A model generated the notes under the pieces. It was not told the origin of the DNA. It saw nothing but the letters and a program-made list of their open reading frames with translations, and did no database searches. From Neostapfia colusana (Eukaryota > Streptophyta > Magnoliopsida > Poales > Poaceae), in NCBI GenBank assembly GCA_030760725.1, contig JASWHV010000012.1, forward strand, positions 34,627,652 to 34,691,651: a DNA stretch of 64,000 nucleotides, written 5' to 3'. Each line of letters opens with the position of its first letter. Positions within the stretch are counted from its first letter, which is position 1. This document shows positions 47,178-57,389 of the stretch, piece after piece. The position numbers and the translations under genes were made by a program.

Positions 47178-47514
47178 TCTTGAGTCGAGGATGACTCCGA
47201 TTCAAGAGGGGGAGGATGATGAGGACATCACAACAGTGGATACTCACATTGATATACAAGGACCAATCACAAGAGGACGAGCACAGTTACTAAATCAGCA
47301 GGTGAACTCGTTCCTAACTTCCTACCCATGTGATTTTGAGAATGGATTGCTATTGGATGATTTAATTGTTATTAGGAACCATGGACACGATCAACAAGTA
47401 AAGAGAGGAGGATTTGGGGACGTGGAGAATCAGATGGGACGTCCACAAGTTGATGGAAACAGTCACCAACTCGGACTCGAGTTCAACTCGGAGTCCAGGA
47501 GCAGTACATCTTAA
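47178..47514 (+). pseudogene. Element D pol C-terminal extension running through PPT into the 3' LTR
   Basis: A one-base shift near 47170 moves the frame; from there an open frame (EEDDLESRMTPIQEGEDDED) crosses the PPT and LTR border and reads on (ITRGRAQLLNQQVNSFL) to a TAA at 47512-47514. The same stretch is open in the 5' LTR (to 40778) and in copy E. Overlap of the integrase tail with the 3' LTR is, as I recall, a known trait of part of the CRM clade. Confidence 0.65.
47203..47216 (+). promoter_or_regulatory. Element D polypurine tract
   Basis: The purine run AAGAGGGGGAGGA ends directly before the LTR start TGATGAGG at 47217. Confidence 0.8.
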
Positions 47515-47682
47515 AACGGACGCCCAGGATGCATACGGACTCTGTTTTTTACGTTCTACATATGCACGGAAATATGAGAAGATAAACTTTCCAATGGTTC
47601 TGGTCCCACATTAAAATTCGCAAGGAGTCGTTGGGAGTTATCGAAACAAGTTGAATTCAGAGTTCTGTCCGGTGTTGCACCA
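47217..47682 (+). repeat. Element D 3' LTR, short (466 bp)
   Basis: Matches the first 466 bp of the 5' LTR, then stops at an internal ...GCACCA and is followed directly by CTAGT, the same 5 bp that precede the 5' LTR. The last 400 bp of a normal LTR are missing. Confidence 0.8.
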
Positions 47683-48842
47683 CTAGTTGCATGAGAAATC
47701 AGAATTTGAGGTTAGACGAGCTCGAGTGTGATGAACTAGGTTTTGGTAAAATGGGGAATTCGAGCTAGAGGATTGATCAAATGCGAAACTGTTTTCGGCT
47801 ACACCATCTAGGCATGCAAACGCACCTCTTTCGTGTAGAAAGGTGGAGGATAGGATGGCCGTAGTGTTCGAGCGACGGTGAGCCGAACGTGTGGTCGTCA
47901 TGTTCACTCAGAGTGCGGCGAAAATCTTCAATTTGTGGGCACCACGAGCAAGGAACTTCGGAGTTGAGGTGGTAGCACACTAGAGCACGACGTTGCGCTT
48001 CTTTTTGGTGTTTGGAGCTCGATCATCCAGCAATTAGGCCGGGCCGTGCGAGCTCGGGCAGAGGAGGTGGCGTCAGTTTGCTTCGCGGGAGAGAAAACAG
48101 AGAGAGTGCGCGAGAGAGGAAGAAAACTTCGGTGCACTCGCCTCATGGGGGATAGAACCGAGCAAAAGAGTGAGGAGATCCTTTGAGAGGGTGCCCAGGC
48201 AGGCAGATCGTCGGCAGCTGCTCCTCGCGGTGGCGCGCGCTGAAGAAACTGCCGAGTCGGTTCTGCACTGAGAGACTGCCATGTGGAGTCCACAGCCCCT
48301 TCAATTTTCTTTCTCTGTGCTTTGAGATTCCCACATACTCTTTGTCCAAAGTTCATTAAAATTGGAGGTTAGACCTAAAAGAATATGGGGAGCTCCAATA
48401 TGAAATCAGATTTCACAATCGACCAAGTTTGGTTCAGATTCAAATTGAAAATTGAATTCAAATGCTCTCTCAATTATTCCTTTAAATAAAGAGTATATGA
48501 GCTCCAAAAATTAGAAGAGAAGCTTTTTGATACATGTGAGATTCATTGGTTGATTCAATTGTATGCCGTGGTACAATTTGAACATGAATCATTTTAAAAT
48601 AGCTCAATTGAGGTTTAAATTTCCCACACTCTTCATAGTGGTTGTTTACATGAGTTTAAATCATGTAGTGAAGTCCACTCCTCATGTTAACATGTGTTAA
48701 GCATGAGTTAGATTATAAATTTTAACTCCCTCACATGTCCATTGTGTGTTCATCATTTTATGTGACACATAATTAGTCGTTCTTCTCCTCAACTTTTCTT
48801 CATAAGTTGAAATACAACTTTACAAAGGTTACGACTGTTACA
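47683..48842 (-). mobile_element. Long gypsy LTR G/F, fragment 3 of 3 (U3 part)
   Basis: Continues the host LTR after D. In minus orientation it starts TGTAACAGTCGTAACC at 48842. It holds an A+T-rich U3 (48360-48840) and a G+C-rich part (47880-48300). The minus ORF at 47928-48356 has no recognisable domain and sits in LTR sequence; I do not call it. Confidence 0.65.
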
Positions 48843-48855
48843 TTCCTCCCCCCTT
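48843..48855 (-). promoter_or_regulatory. Polypurine tract of gypsy element F
   Basis: Plus strand 'ttcctcccccctt' next to the LTR end; it is a purine run on the minus strand. It shows that the LTR on its left is the 3' LTR of an element lying to the right. Confidence 0.8.
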
Positions 48856-48949
48856 AAAATCTTGTCCCGAGATTACAAAAAGAAAGAGGAAGCGAGAAAG
48901 ACTACTGGACATATGACGATAACAAGTCGGGAAAATTTGAACGGAGAAA

Positions 48950-49961
48950 CTATTCGCTTTCCCACGTTGCTTCATTAGCGGTGTGGTTGCTCCACAAGAC
49001 TTTATAAAACCGCAACATCCGATTTCTTGTGGCGCAAGTCTTCTCATCGACAACCTGGGTCGGATACTCAGAATAAGTGAGATCCGGTTGAAGATCTTCG
49101 ATGTCCTCCATACAAATTTCAGCTGGGTACTTAAGGCATTTCCTCAGCTGAGAGACATGGAAAACATTGTGAATCCTATAAAGTGACGTCGGTAACTCTA
49201 GACGATAAGCCACGGGCCGCGTAATTCAATGATGGCGAATGGCCCAATGAATTGCAGAGCAAGCTTTCCCTTCACTACGAAGTGATGAATCTCTTTCATC
49301 GGAGAGATACGAAGATAAATGTGGTCTTCGATGTCGAAGTGTAGAAGTCGACGTCTTTTATCTGCATAGTTTTTCTGCCGAGATCGAGTCGTCTTTAAGT
49401 TGGCTTGAATCACCCGCACTCGTTCCTCGGCTTCATTCACAAGATCAATTTCGTAGATCACTCTCTCACCGGACTCACATCAATTCAACGGTGTGCGGCA
49501 TTTCCGGCCATAAAGAGCTTCATATGGGGTCATCTTGATGCTAGATTGATAACCGTTATTATATGAGAGTTCTTCTAACGGTAGGTGATCATCCAAATTC
49601 TTCCCATGGTTGATGACCCATGCCCTTAGCATATCCTCCAGAATCTGGTTTACTTGCTCGGTTTGACCATCAGTTTGCGGATGATATGTTGAACTCTAAA
49701 TTAACTTGGTTCTCAATGAAGCATGCAGTTGCTCCCAAAATCTGGATACAAAGAAAGCACCATGGTAATAGACAATAGTGCGGGGAACCCCGTGTAAACA
49801 CACGATTCTTGATATGTACAGCTCCGCATATTTCCTTGCAAATATTTGGTATGGACTGGAATAAAATGGGTTGTCTTGGTCAAACAATCGACGATTACCC
49901 AAATAGAATCATGCTTGTTGCTTGTCATTGGTCATCCAACGATGAAGTCCATACTCACGTC
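48950..49961 (-). pseudogene. int: Element F integrase core, GPF module and chromodomain-like tail
   Basis: Minus frames from the right: VSMDFIVG across the break, then SNKHDSIWVIVDCL, YISRIVCLHGVPRTIV, NQILEDMLRAW, MTPYEALYGRKC, then RSRQKNYADKRRRLLHF and LALQFIGPFAI, and the tail YRIHNVFHVSQLRKCLKYP followed by NRMLRFYKVLWSNHTANEATWESE. Frameshifts and stops are frequent. The sequence breaks exactly at the CACTA terminus (49962), so the N-terminal integrase, RT and gag lie beyond the transposon, outside the window or lost. Tail motifs fit the Tekay-like chromoviruses seen as A and B. Confidence 0.82.
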
Positions 49962-50290
49962 CACTACAGGAAACCCGATCATTTGCGACGTCTGCGGCCA
50001 TCGCAAATAAGTAAAAAACCATCGCAAATAATCTAATTGCGACGGTCTCTGACCGTCGCTCATTTTTTGTCGCAATTAAGTTTATTTGTGACGGCTACCA
50101 TCGCAAATAACCTTGTTTGCAACAGCTTAGGCATGCCGTTGCAAATAAGTTCCCGGGCCCAGCGAATGGGCCTGACAAGACAATTTGCGACGGCCGTATT
50201 TAGGCCGTCGCAAATAACATAGGCTAATTTACGACGGCTGTAACCTTATTTGCGATGGTACTGTATAAAAAGCCGTCGCAATTAAGGTTT
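49962..50290. repeat. CACTA subterminal repeat array
   Basis: A dozen or so copies of ttgcgacgg, ccgtcgcaa and close variants (catcgcaaataa, ttgtgacgg) in both orientations. In En/Spm-type transposons such subterminal motifs bind the TnpA-type protein and are needed for excision (established knowledge). Confidence 0.85.
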
Positions 50291-50599
50291 TTTATTTTAG
50301 AAAAAAACAGAACATTCTGCCCGGCTCGATAGCCAGAAACACGACAGAGACAACACAAAAGACAACATATAACATTTCAATCGATCACAGCACAAAAGTG
50401 TCTCGCATCTCATCACAACAATAGAAAAAGAAAGAATAGATCCTATCCTCTAGCGCTACCTCCAGAGCCGCAAACGTCCTCGCCGAGCGTCAGTCCAGGC
50501 GCCGGTATAGACGGCGATGGAGTTTGAGCCTCCATCGCCGATCCGTGCAACACATAGAAGTTGTTTGACATATGGATTAGTTTAGAACTTTGTTTTTGA

Positions 50600-52812
50600 C
50601 TAGAATTGATTAAGAACATTTTTGATTACCTGAAAACCTGGAGAAATGTGCATCGGCGGCGGTAGCTCCAGTTCTGGTGGTGGAATTGGCGGTGGTAGTG
50701 GAGGTAGATCGAGGTGCAACACCTGGGCTTCGCGGCCTTGAAAGAAACTCTGTCATTGCAAACTTTACAGGTTATTACATATTATTAAGAAAGCGATAAA
50801 TTTAAATTACTTTTACTTACCGTCATCGCCTGCCGTTGTATCTCCATTGCCTGCCGCATCTGCTCCATGCAGGCTCGCTTGTAAGAGATGGCGGCCTCCA
50901 TCGCCACCCTCTGCGCCTCCATCGCCACCTGATACTGCTCGCGACTCTCCTGGACCTGACGAGCGAGAGTCTACACTTGCGAGACACGGCGACTCGGGCC
51001 CGCCGATGAAGACTGTGTGGAGCTGCCTCTCGCAGGCCTCACCACCCTCAAGTCGACAACTCCGTTGAATATAGCGAGCCTATAAAAAAGAATCAGTAAT
51101 ATGGAATTGAAATATCTTGAATATTTTGAATTCAAAACAATAAATTGACTTATGAATCCACCTTCCATGGGCTTTTCCACCTCCGCTTGCATACACGGCT
51201 TGAGGATCGATTGGTTCATGTTCCCAATTGAAATCTGCGCTGTGTATCCTCCTAGCCTCCTCCCCGTACCTAGCCTGAAAAAAAAGAAAACCGTTTAAGT
51301 TCATCAATCCATATAGTTATATTTAATATGAATGATTTCTACACTTACCAACCGCTCGGCTGCGGCCTGACTGCACCCTGTGGCTGAGAAGGGTCCCTGT
51401 GACCTCTCTTCCAGATGTAAGCAGGGGTTCGGCAGCACCCCCGTCTCGCGCTCCTGTCAATACGTGTTAGTACGAACAGTATATTATGAATATATAAACA
51501 TAAGTTAGATACACTTATCATGCGTTTAGCTAAATGTAAGTGGTTATCTTAGCCGTGTTTGTGCTTCCCCTCAACCCCTCTGCACCCACGAGCCCTCTGG
51601 GACTTAGCCTTAAACTCATCGCTAGCCCAGTACAGACAAAGGGCCCGGTATGTGTCGGACCAACCCTGCAACCAGCTCACGTGGCCCTGCACATAGTTGT
51701 AGGTCGTTAAAAATACCATTGATGCATCTGCCCCATGCTCAGAAAAAATATTTACTACACCTCACGTACCTGCACGTACTCTTCCTCTGTCAGGTGCCTG
51801 TCGCTCTCCTACCGGAAGTGTAGCACGTGGTGCTGGTTTGCCTTCAAGTGTTCATTGATAACTTGAATACGAGCGTTCGACAAAGCTTGCCAAACCGCCT
51901 TCGTAGCGTTGACGTGAAACACTTTCCTCGCATCCTCCAACATGTGAGGGTCGTCCGGGTCCTCTAAAATATACCTTTCCTGTGGTACAGAATATATTGA
52001 AGAGATGTAAATTAAAAGAGTTTAATAGTTAAAACTTAGAAACTTTATTTAACATACTTACCATAAAATCGGCCCATACGGCCTCTTGAATGTTGCCGTG
52101 CTCCTGGTGATGGGCGCGTGCATAATCCTCCCATGACATAGCAGGCACCCCGTTGATGACCCCGGTATAGTGCAAACGCACTAAGGACTCGAGGACACCG
52201 TTCACCGGTCTGTGGTGTCTCTCACCGGTGAAAGATGCGTCGTACGAAGCGCTGCAAGACATTTATTAATTCATTACTTAAGTAACAAAAAGAAACCAAA
52301 ATTGAACACTACGATTTTATTACCTGTCTCCGACCGGACGAATCACGATCCTTTGTGAAGGGACCGTAGAAGGACTGACAAAGTGAGTCCTCCTTGTCCT
52401 CCGTGTCTACTGGGGCACCACGTCTGGTGACCAAGAAGGCTCATCACCAATCAAGTTTAACGGCTCAGAAACCGAAGGTTCACCAGCCAAGGGCTGGCTG
52501 GCCGAGGGCTGGCTCACCGAAGGGTAGCCAAGCTCAACTGACGCCGTAGCCACTGAGTCAGTTGGTGAGGATTACAACATTCAAATTATTCATAAGTAAG
52601 TTTAATTGGAAATTGAATTTGAAGAATTTGTCAAAGAATAGTTAAATTTACCTGTGTGGACTGCTGTGACAAAGCCCCAGAGCTGCTCCTAACGTACCCC
52701 AGCAGCTGAGAGCGTCTGCTCCCGGTCGACGAGCACCAGCGAAAGCGTCCTCAGCTCTAGAGGGGAACAATCCCCTCGTTGTATGCATTTTCTTACTCTT
52801 CTTTGACGCCAT
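50600..52812 (-). pseudogene. CACTA TnpA-like (Transposase_24-like) gene, spliced
   Basis: Likely start ATG 52812 (MASKKSKKMHTTRGLFPSR). Minus-strand coding islands separated by A+T-rich introns follow: about 52540-52340 (Ser/Pro-rich, ending VPSQRIVIRPVGD), 52262-52065 (RLHYTGVINGVPAMSWEDYA), 51975-51775 (EDARKVFHVNATKAVWQAL), 51700-51540 (QGWSDTYRALCLYWASDEFKAKSQ), 51480-51355 (GVLPNPCLHLEERSQG), 51275-51165 (RYGEEARRIHSADFNWEHEP) and 51065-50820 (Gln/Met/Ala-rich coiled coil, YQVAMEAQRVAMEAAISYK). The 'YWASDEFKAKSQR' block is typical of Transposase_24 proteins of plant CACTA elements. Stops near 52410, 51810 and 50975 indicate decay. Exon borders are approximate. Confidence 0.7.
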
Positions 52813-52901
52813 CCTGTTTTAATAGATAATCAGTAAATATGCAAATAAGATATATAAAATTCATGTTACTAGCTAAAAGAAATCGTTACATGTAATCACT
52901 T

Positions 52902-53136
52902 TCAAAAATCATCAACATCATTATCATGTGCCCTACTCCTTAAACCAGCCCAACGATCTTCCATCGTGACTTGTTTTAATTTCTGTTTTCGCATATCATC
53001 TGTCTCTACATCTTCAACATCTCCAACTAATTGATCGAGTCCTGCACCAGGCTCGACGGTAAAAGTGTTGGGCAACTCTTCTTCTTGGTACACTTCTTCA
53101 ACGTCTTCACGGTCATGATCAGCAGGTGATTTTGGG
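52902..53136 (-). pseudogene. CACTA transposase-associated C-terminal segment
   Basis: Acidic C-terminal end on the minus strand (DREDVEEVYQEEELP, then EPGAGLDQLVGDVEDVE) ending in DNDVDDF and a stop near 52902. It is the continuation of the DUF4216-like protein at 56689-56971, now separated by piece E. About ten residues seem lost at the junction. The predicted start of this frame lies in E and is not real. Confidence 0.7.
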
Positions 53137-53933
53137 ACGGTTACTAAATCAGCAGGTGGACTCATTCCTAACTTCCTACCCAAGTGACTTTGAGAATGGA
53201 TTGCTATTTAATGATTTAATTGTTATTAGGAACCATGGACATGATCAACAAGTAAAGGGAGGAGGATTTGGGGACGTGGAGAACCGGATGGGACGTCCAC
53301 AAGTTGATGGAAATAGTCGCCAACTCGGACTCGAGTTCAACTCGGAGTCCAGGAGCAGTCCATCTTAAAACGGACGCCCAGGATGCATACGAACTCCGTT
53401 TTCTACGTTCTACATATGCATGGAAATGAGAAGATAAACTTTAGAATGGTTCTGGTCCCACATTAAAATTTGCCAGGAGTCATTGGGAGTTGTCGAAACG
53501 ATTCGAATTCAGAGTTCTGTCCGGTGCTGCACCACCGTATTGGGCTTTTAGGCCTTGTATCCCGTATGAGTCCATTAGGGACGCGTCTATGGGTCTTATG
53601 GCCAAACCCTAGCCTTTAAATACTGTAGCCGCCAGCCAAATTCGTGGGTTTTGCTTAGATTAAACAATCTCGCCATTCTACGGTTTTGTGAGACCCCAAT
53701 TTTGCAATTTCAGATTGCATCTCCATAATTCTTGCTTGTGTTCTCGGTTGCACCAGCAGGGATAGCCTTCTTGGCGAGGTCAAGCGTGTGAAGCACGGTT
53801 GATAACAAACGGAGCAGAGGTGTAGCGATTGCAGGGGTAATTCGGGTCTGCTCGAGTGCCTCGGATCATCAACGTCGAGATCTCCACTTTAATCGACCTA
53901 CCTTTCAGAAGATCGGGCCTAAACCGCTCATCA
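53137..53933 (+). repeat. Piece E plus-strand LTR, 5'-truncated
   Basis: Aligns to D 5' LTR from about 40547 to its end, terminating ...CGCTCATCA. It contains the same open frame of the C-terminal extension. Confidence 0.85.
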
Positions 53934-55088
53934 ATTGGTATCAGATTTCAGGTTGCCCGTGAGGTACTTTGATTTCCCACTAGATTAGTTTTTGTTTTTT
54001 ATACCTAGAGTCCACAGAAAAAGCCACAAAAAAATATATCGTATTTACCGATTCCTAGACCATAGTGCCTGCACGTTTCATTTTTCAGTTTGCATTGTTG
54101 AGTTTGCACTCGTGTGGTCGAGTCTTGTTGCTGGTTTAGCTTTGTGTTTTTTGGGTCGTAGTTATCGTTTTCCTTCCTTATTTTTCTTGCTGTTCACCTA
54201 TTCCACAATCCCTAAACATCAAACCGATCCACCAAGATCATCGGTTTGCCAAAGCTAGCCGCCTTGCGTGAACTCCCGCGTCGCCAACCCTAGAACAGGT
54301 GACAGACCATTGTGCTAGTCCTCCTTGATTCATCACACAACATCCCATCAGTCATCGTTGCTAAATTCCAATTGTTTTTCACATCCTATTGCGAGATCTG
54401 TTTCAAAACCGAGTTCGAATCAACATAAAAAACAGTGACTCGGATAGCCTACCTTAAAACGGCCATAACTTTTGCACACGAACTCGAAATCGGGCGATTT
54501 TTTTTTTCAATTTGATCTACTCGAAATTTGTTTGGCCAAATTCCCCTCGGAAGATAGACTATCCAACCTCCGAAGTTTTAGCCCTAATTTTAAAGAATCT
54601 TCCAGATTTTCTATAGGCCACATCTTACATCCAATGGAGGTGCAAAGTTGTGTGCTTCCTATTTTTATGCTCTCGAGTAAACAAAAAATATCAGAAAAAA
54701 GTATTAAAAAAGAAAAAAAAATAGTGAAGAGAGCACAGATATTAAAGCATTGACAGCACACACTTGAAAACAGTTGGCCTATACACTTGTGTTGTACTTA
54801 TTGGTTATATCTTCCTGATTTTCTATTTTCCTTTCTACTGCCTTGTGTTGTGCTAGGCCTAGAACACTTGTTAACCAGCAACAGTTCCTACATTGAATAC
54901 TTATTCAATTTTGTTTTGCTGTTAACGATTTTTGTTTGTTAGCCACCATATTGTGCCATCCAAGCTCCACTTTTCCTCTTCAGCAGAACAGGTACCTTTG
55001 CAATCACTCCACGCTTCACTGGTTCTCACCGTCCACCATTTACCACCTGTTGTGTCGGTAAGAACACTTGTAAGAACGTGGTAAGACG

Positions 55089-55091
<3 letters not shown>

Positions 55092-55119
<28 letters not shown>
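55092..55119. repeat. GA microsatellite in piece E leader
   Basis: (GA)14-like run; the corresponding run in element D (42540-42557) is shorter, as expected of slippage. Confidence 0.9.
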
Positions 55120-55120
<1 letters not shown>

Positions 55121-55212
55121 ATTGTTTCCTTCCTTCCACTTTTCACATTGCCACTATCCTTTGTAATTAATAGGGATAACATCTTTTTGTTGTCTTTTAT
55201 TTACTATTAACA

Positions 55213-55822
55213 ATGGAAGAAGATAAAAGGAATGATAAATGTGTTCAACATGCTGAGTTGCGTGACATGATGAGGGAAATGACAGATATGTTCACCAAAA
55301 CCCACGCATCAACAGAGGCGTCATTGACGACCTTGAATCGCCAACTTTCTGATCTTGTTGTTCGGATGGATACTCTTGAGGCACGACTGCCTCTCGCTGA
55401 AGAACGTGAAGACGGTGCTTATAATATGGAAGATCATAACAATCAACCACGACTTCCACTTTATCTTTGAGGTATGAGAGGTAATAATCGTTATAATTAC
55501 AAAGATCGTCATAACAATTTTAATCGCCCTCTTGATGATCCTTTTGCTAAAGTCAAATTTACTATACCCTCTTTTTCTGGTGCTTATGATGCTGAGGCAT
55601 ATCTTGATTGGGAGATGACAGTAGAGCAGAAATTTAATGCCCACCTTGTTCCTGAACGACATAGATTACGTCAAGCCACTAGTGAGTTTAAGGATTTTGC
55701 TATCATATGGTGGAATGAACTTGTTAAAACTAGAACTGATCCTCCAACATAGGATAGATTAAAGGAAGCTATGCATGTTTGTTTTGTTCCTCCTTCTTGT
55801 CAGCGGGACCTTCGCAAAAAAT
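55213..55822 (+). pseudogene. gag: Piece E gag fragment
   Basis: ATG 55213 (MEEDKRNDKCVQHAELRD); the frame is open through the coiled N-terminal part, stops at a TGA near 55470 and a TAG near 55750, and shows the same capsid blocks as D (PSFSGAYDAEAYLDWEMT, FKDFAIIWWNEL). It ends abruptly in the block after QRDLRK where an inverted LTR begins. Confidence 0.85.
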
Positions 55823-56688
55823 TGATGAGCGGTTTAGACCCAATCTTCTGAAAGTAGGTCGATTGAAGTGGAGATCTCGACGTTGATGATCCGAGGCACT
55901 CGAGCAGACCCGAATTACCTCTGCAATCACTACACCTCTGCTCCGTTGGTTATCAACCGTGCTTCACACGCTTGACCTCGCCAAGAAGGCTATCCCTGCA
56001 TGTGCAACCGAGAACACAAGCAAGAACGATGAAGATGAAATCTGAAATTGCGAAATTGGGGCCTCACAAAACCGTAGAACGGCGAGATTGTTTAATATAA
56101 GCAAAACCCACGAATTTGGCTGGCGGCTACAGTATTTAAAAGCTAGGGTTTGGCCATAAGACCCTTATACGCGTCCCTAATGGACTCATACGAGATACAA
56201 GGCCCAAAAATCCACAATACGGTGGTGCAGCACCGGACAGAACTCTGAATTTGAATTGTTTCGACAACTTCCAATGACTCCCGGCGAATTTTAATGTGGG
56301 ACCAGAACCATTGGAAAGTTTATCTTCTCTTATTTCCATGCACATGTAGAACGTTGAAAACAGAGTCCGTATGCATCCTAGGCATCCGTTTTAAGATGGA
56401 CTGCTCCTGGACTCCGAGTTGAACTCAAGTCTGAGTTGGCGACTGTTTCCATCAACTTGTGGACGTCCCATATGGTTCTCCACGTCCCCAAATCCTCCTC
56501 CCTTTACTTATTGATCATGTCCATGGTTCCTAATAACAATTAAATCATTAAACAGCAATCCATTCTCAAAGTCACATGGGTAGGAAGTTAGGAACGAGTT
56601 CACCTGCTGATTTAGTAACCGTGCTCGTGCTCTTGTGATTGGTCCTTGTATATCAATGTGAGTATCCACTGTTGTGATGTCCTCATCA
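55823..56688 (-). repeat. Piece E inverted CRM-like LTR
   Basis: Full 866-bp LTR in minus orientation, ends intact. Its left end abuts gag; its right end abuts CACTA sequence (ccacccaccaag). It has no PBS or PPT of its own next to it. Confidence 0.88.
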
Positions 56689-57240
56689 CCACCCACCAAG
56701 CACTGAGCTTTGTGCATGGATAAGGTAGATAATACACTTGCTCCACTTGGTGTGCAAGAACAAATGTATCATAACCTCGTAGTCGTTCCTTATGTTTGAC
56801 TTCCACCATTCCAAATTGGTTTTCTCGAGTTCCATGAGTGCTATCAAACCAGTCACAGTCAAAGAAGACAACTCTAAGTGTCTTGTTTCCGGTAAAAGTA
56901 AATTCAAGAATTTTGTTAATGATCCCATAATAATCGGTTACATTCCCTTGAGTGTCAATTGCTCTCGTCACAACACCGGAATTTGATGTTGCCGCGAGAG
57001 GACGAAGAGCTTCGAAATGAGTTGTACGGAATCGAAACCATCTACGTCATATCGACCATAGCTTCTAACATTCACCAATCCATAAGATAGCTGCCACAAA
57101 TCTTTATGGACATTGTGAGTCCGGCACTGTCAAACATGATTATAAGTTATAATGGGATAGTAACTTATAATGGGATAGTAACTTATAAAGTATTACATAA
57201 TCTCAAAACCAGGATAGGAAACTCAGCCCTTCATTTATTC
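56689..57240 (-). pseudogene. CACTA DUF4216-like transposase-associated region
   Basis: Minus strand: SYGLVNVRSYGRYDVDG upstream (about 57080-57030), then DTQGNVTDYYGIINKILEF, RVVFFDCDWFDSTHGTR and EQVYYLPYPCTKLSAWWVV, ending at the junction with piece E. These blocks match the DUF4216 domain that follows DUF4218 in CACTA TnpD-type proteins. A frameshift lies near 56975. At 57150-57190 an 18-bp stretch (aacttataatgggatagt) is tandemly doubled. Confidence 0.75.
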
Positions 57241-57389
57241 CTTCTTGTCACATCCAATCTACTTGTTTGGCCGTAGGTTGATGCCTATGTGGCCAGCATT
57301 GTATGTGGAACTCGCTGAACGTGAATAAATAATTTTTAGAATACATGTGTAGCAAAATATGTATATTAGCCTAAATGTAGGAGAAACAC

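Larger units (their letters stand above)
40481..47682 (+). mobile_element. Element D: CRM-like Ty3/gypsy chromovirus
   Basis: 5' LTR 40481-41344, PBS 41347-41356, long leader, gag from 42655, pol to 47177, PPT 47203-47216, 3' LTR 47217-47682. LTRs begin TGATGAGGACATC; the LTR is 864 bp. Gag and pol wording (YDAEAYLDWEMTVEQKF, EFKDFAIIWWNEL, EIQDIVDYKEYDTVNRLFQLAMLAEKEL) and the TGATG start agree with my memory of centromeric CRM/CRR elements. CTAGT at 40476-40480 recurs at 47683-47687, right after a 3' LTR that is only 466 bp long. Confidence 0.85.
53137..56688. mobile_element. Piece E: rearranged CRM-like element in the CACTA, LTR + leader + gag then inverted LTR
   Basis: Plus-strand LTR 53137-53933 (first 66 bp or so missing), PBS 53936-53945, leader, and gag to 55822. 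There gag is joined directly to a complete LTR in opposite orientation, 55823-56688 (866 bp, exact termini TGATGAGC and CCTCATCA). CACTA coding resumes at 56689. Same family as element D. Confidence 0.85.

Noticed and set aside
47928..48356. 142-codon minus-strand frame as a host gene
   Set aside because: It lies in the G+C-rich part of the G/F LTR with no recognisable domain and several competing frames.
52902..53183. Independent small gene starting at 53183
   Set aside because: The first ~15 codons come from the inserted CRM-like LTR; the rest is the tail of the CACTA protein interrupted by piece E.
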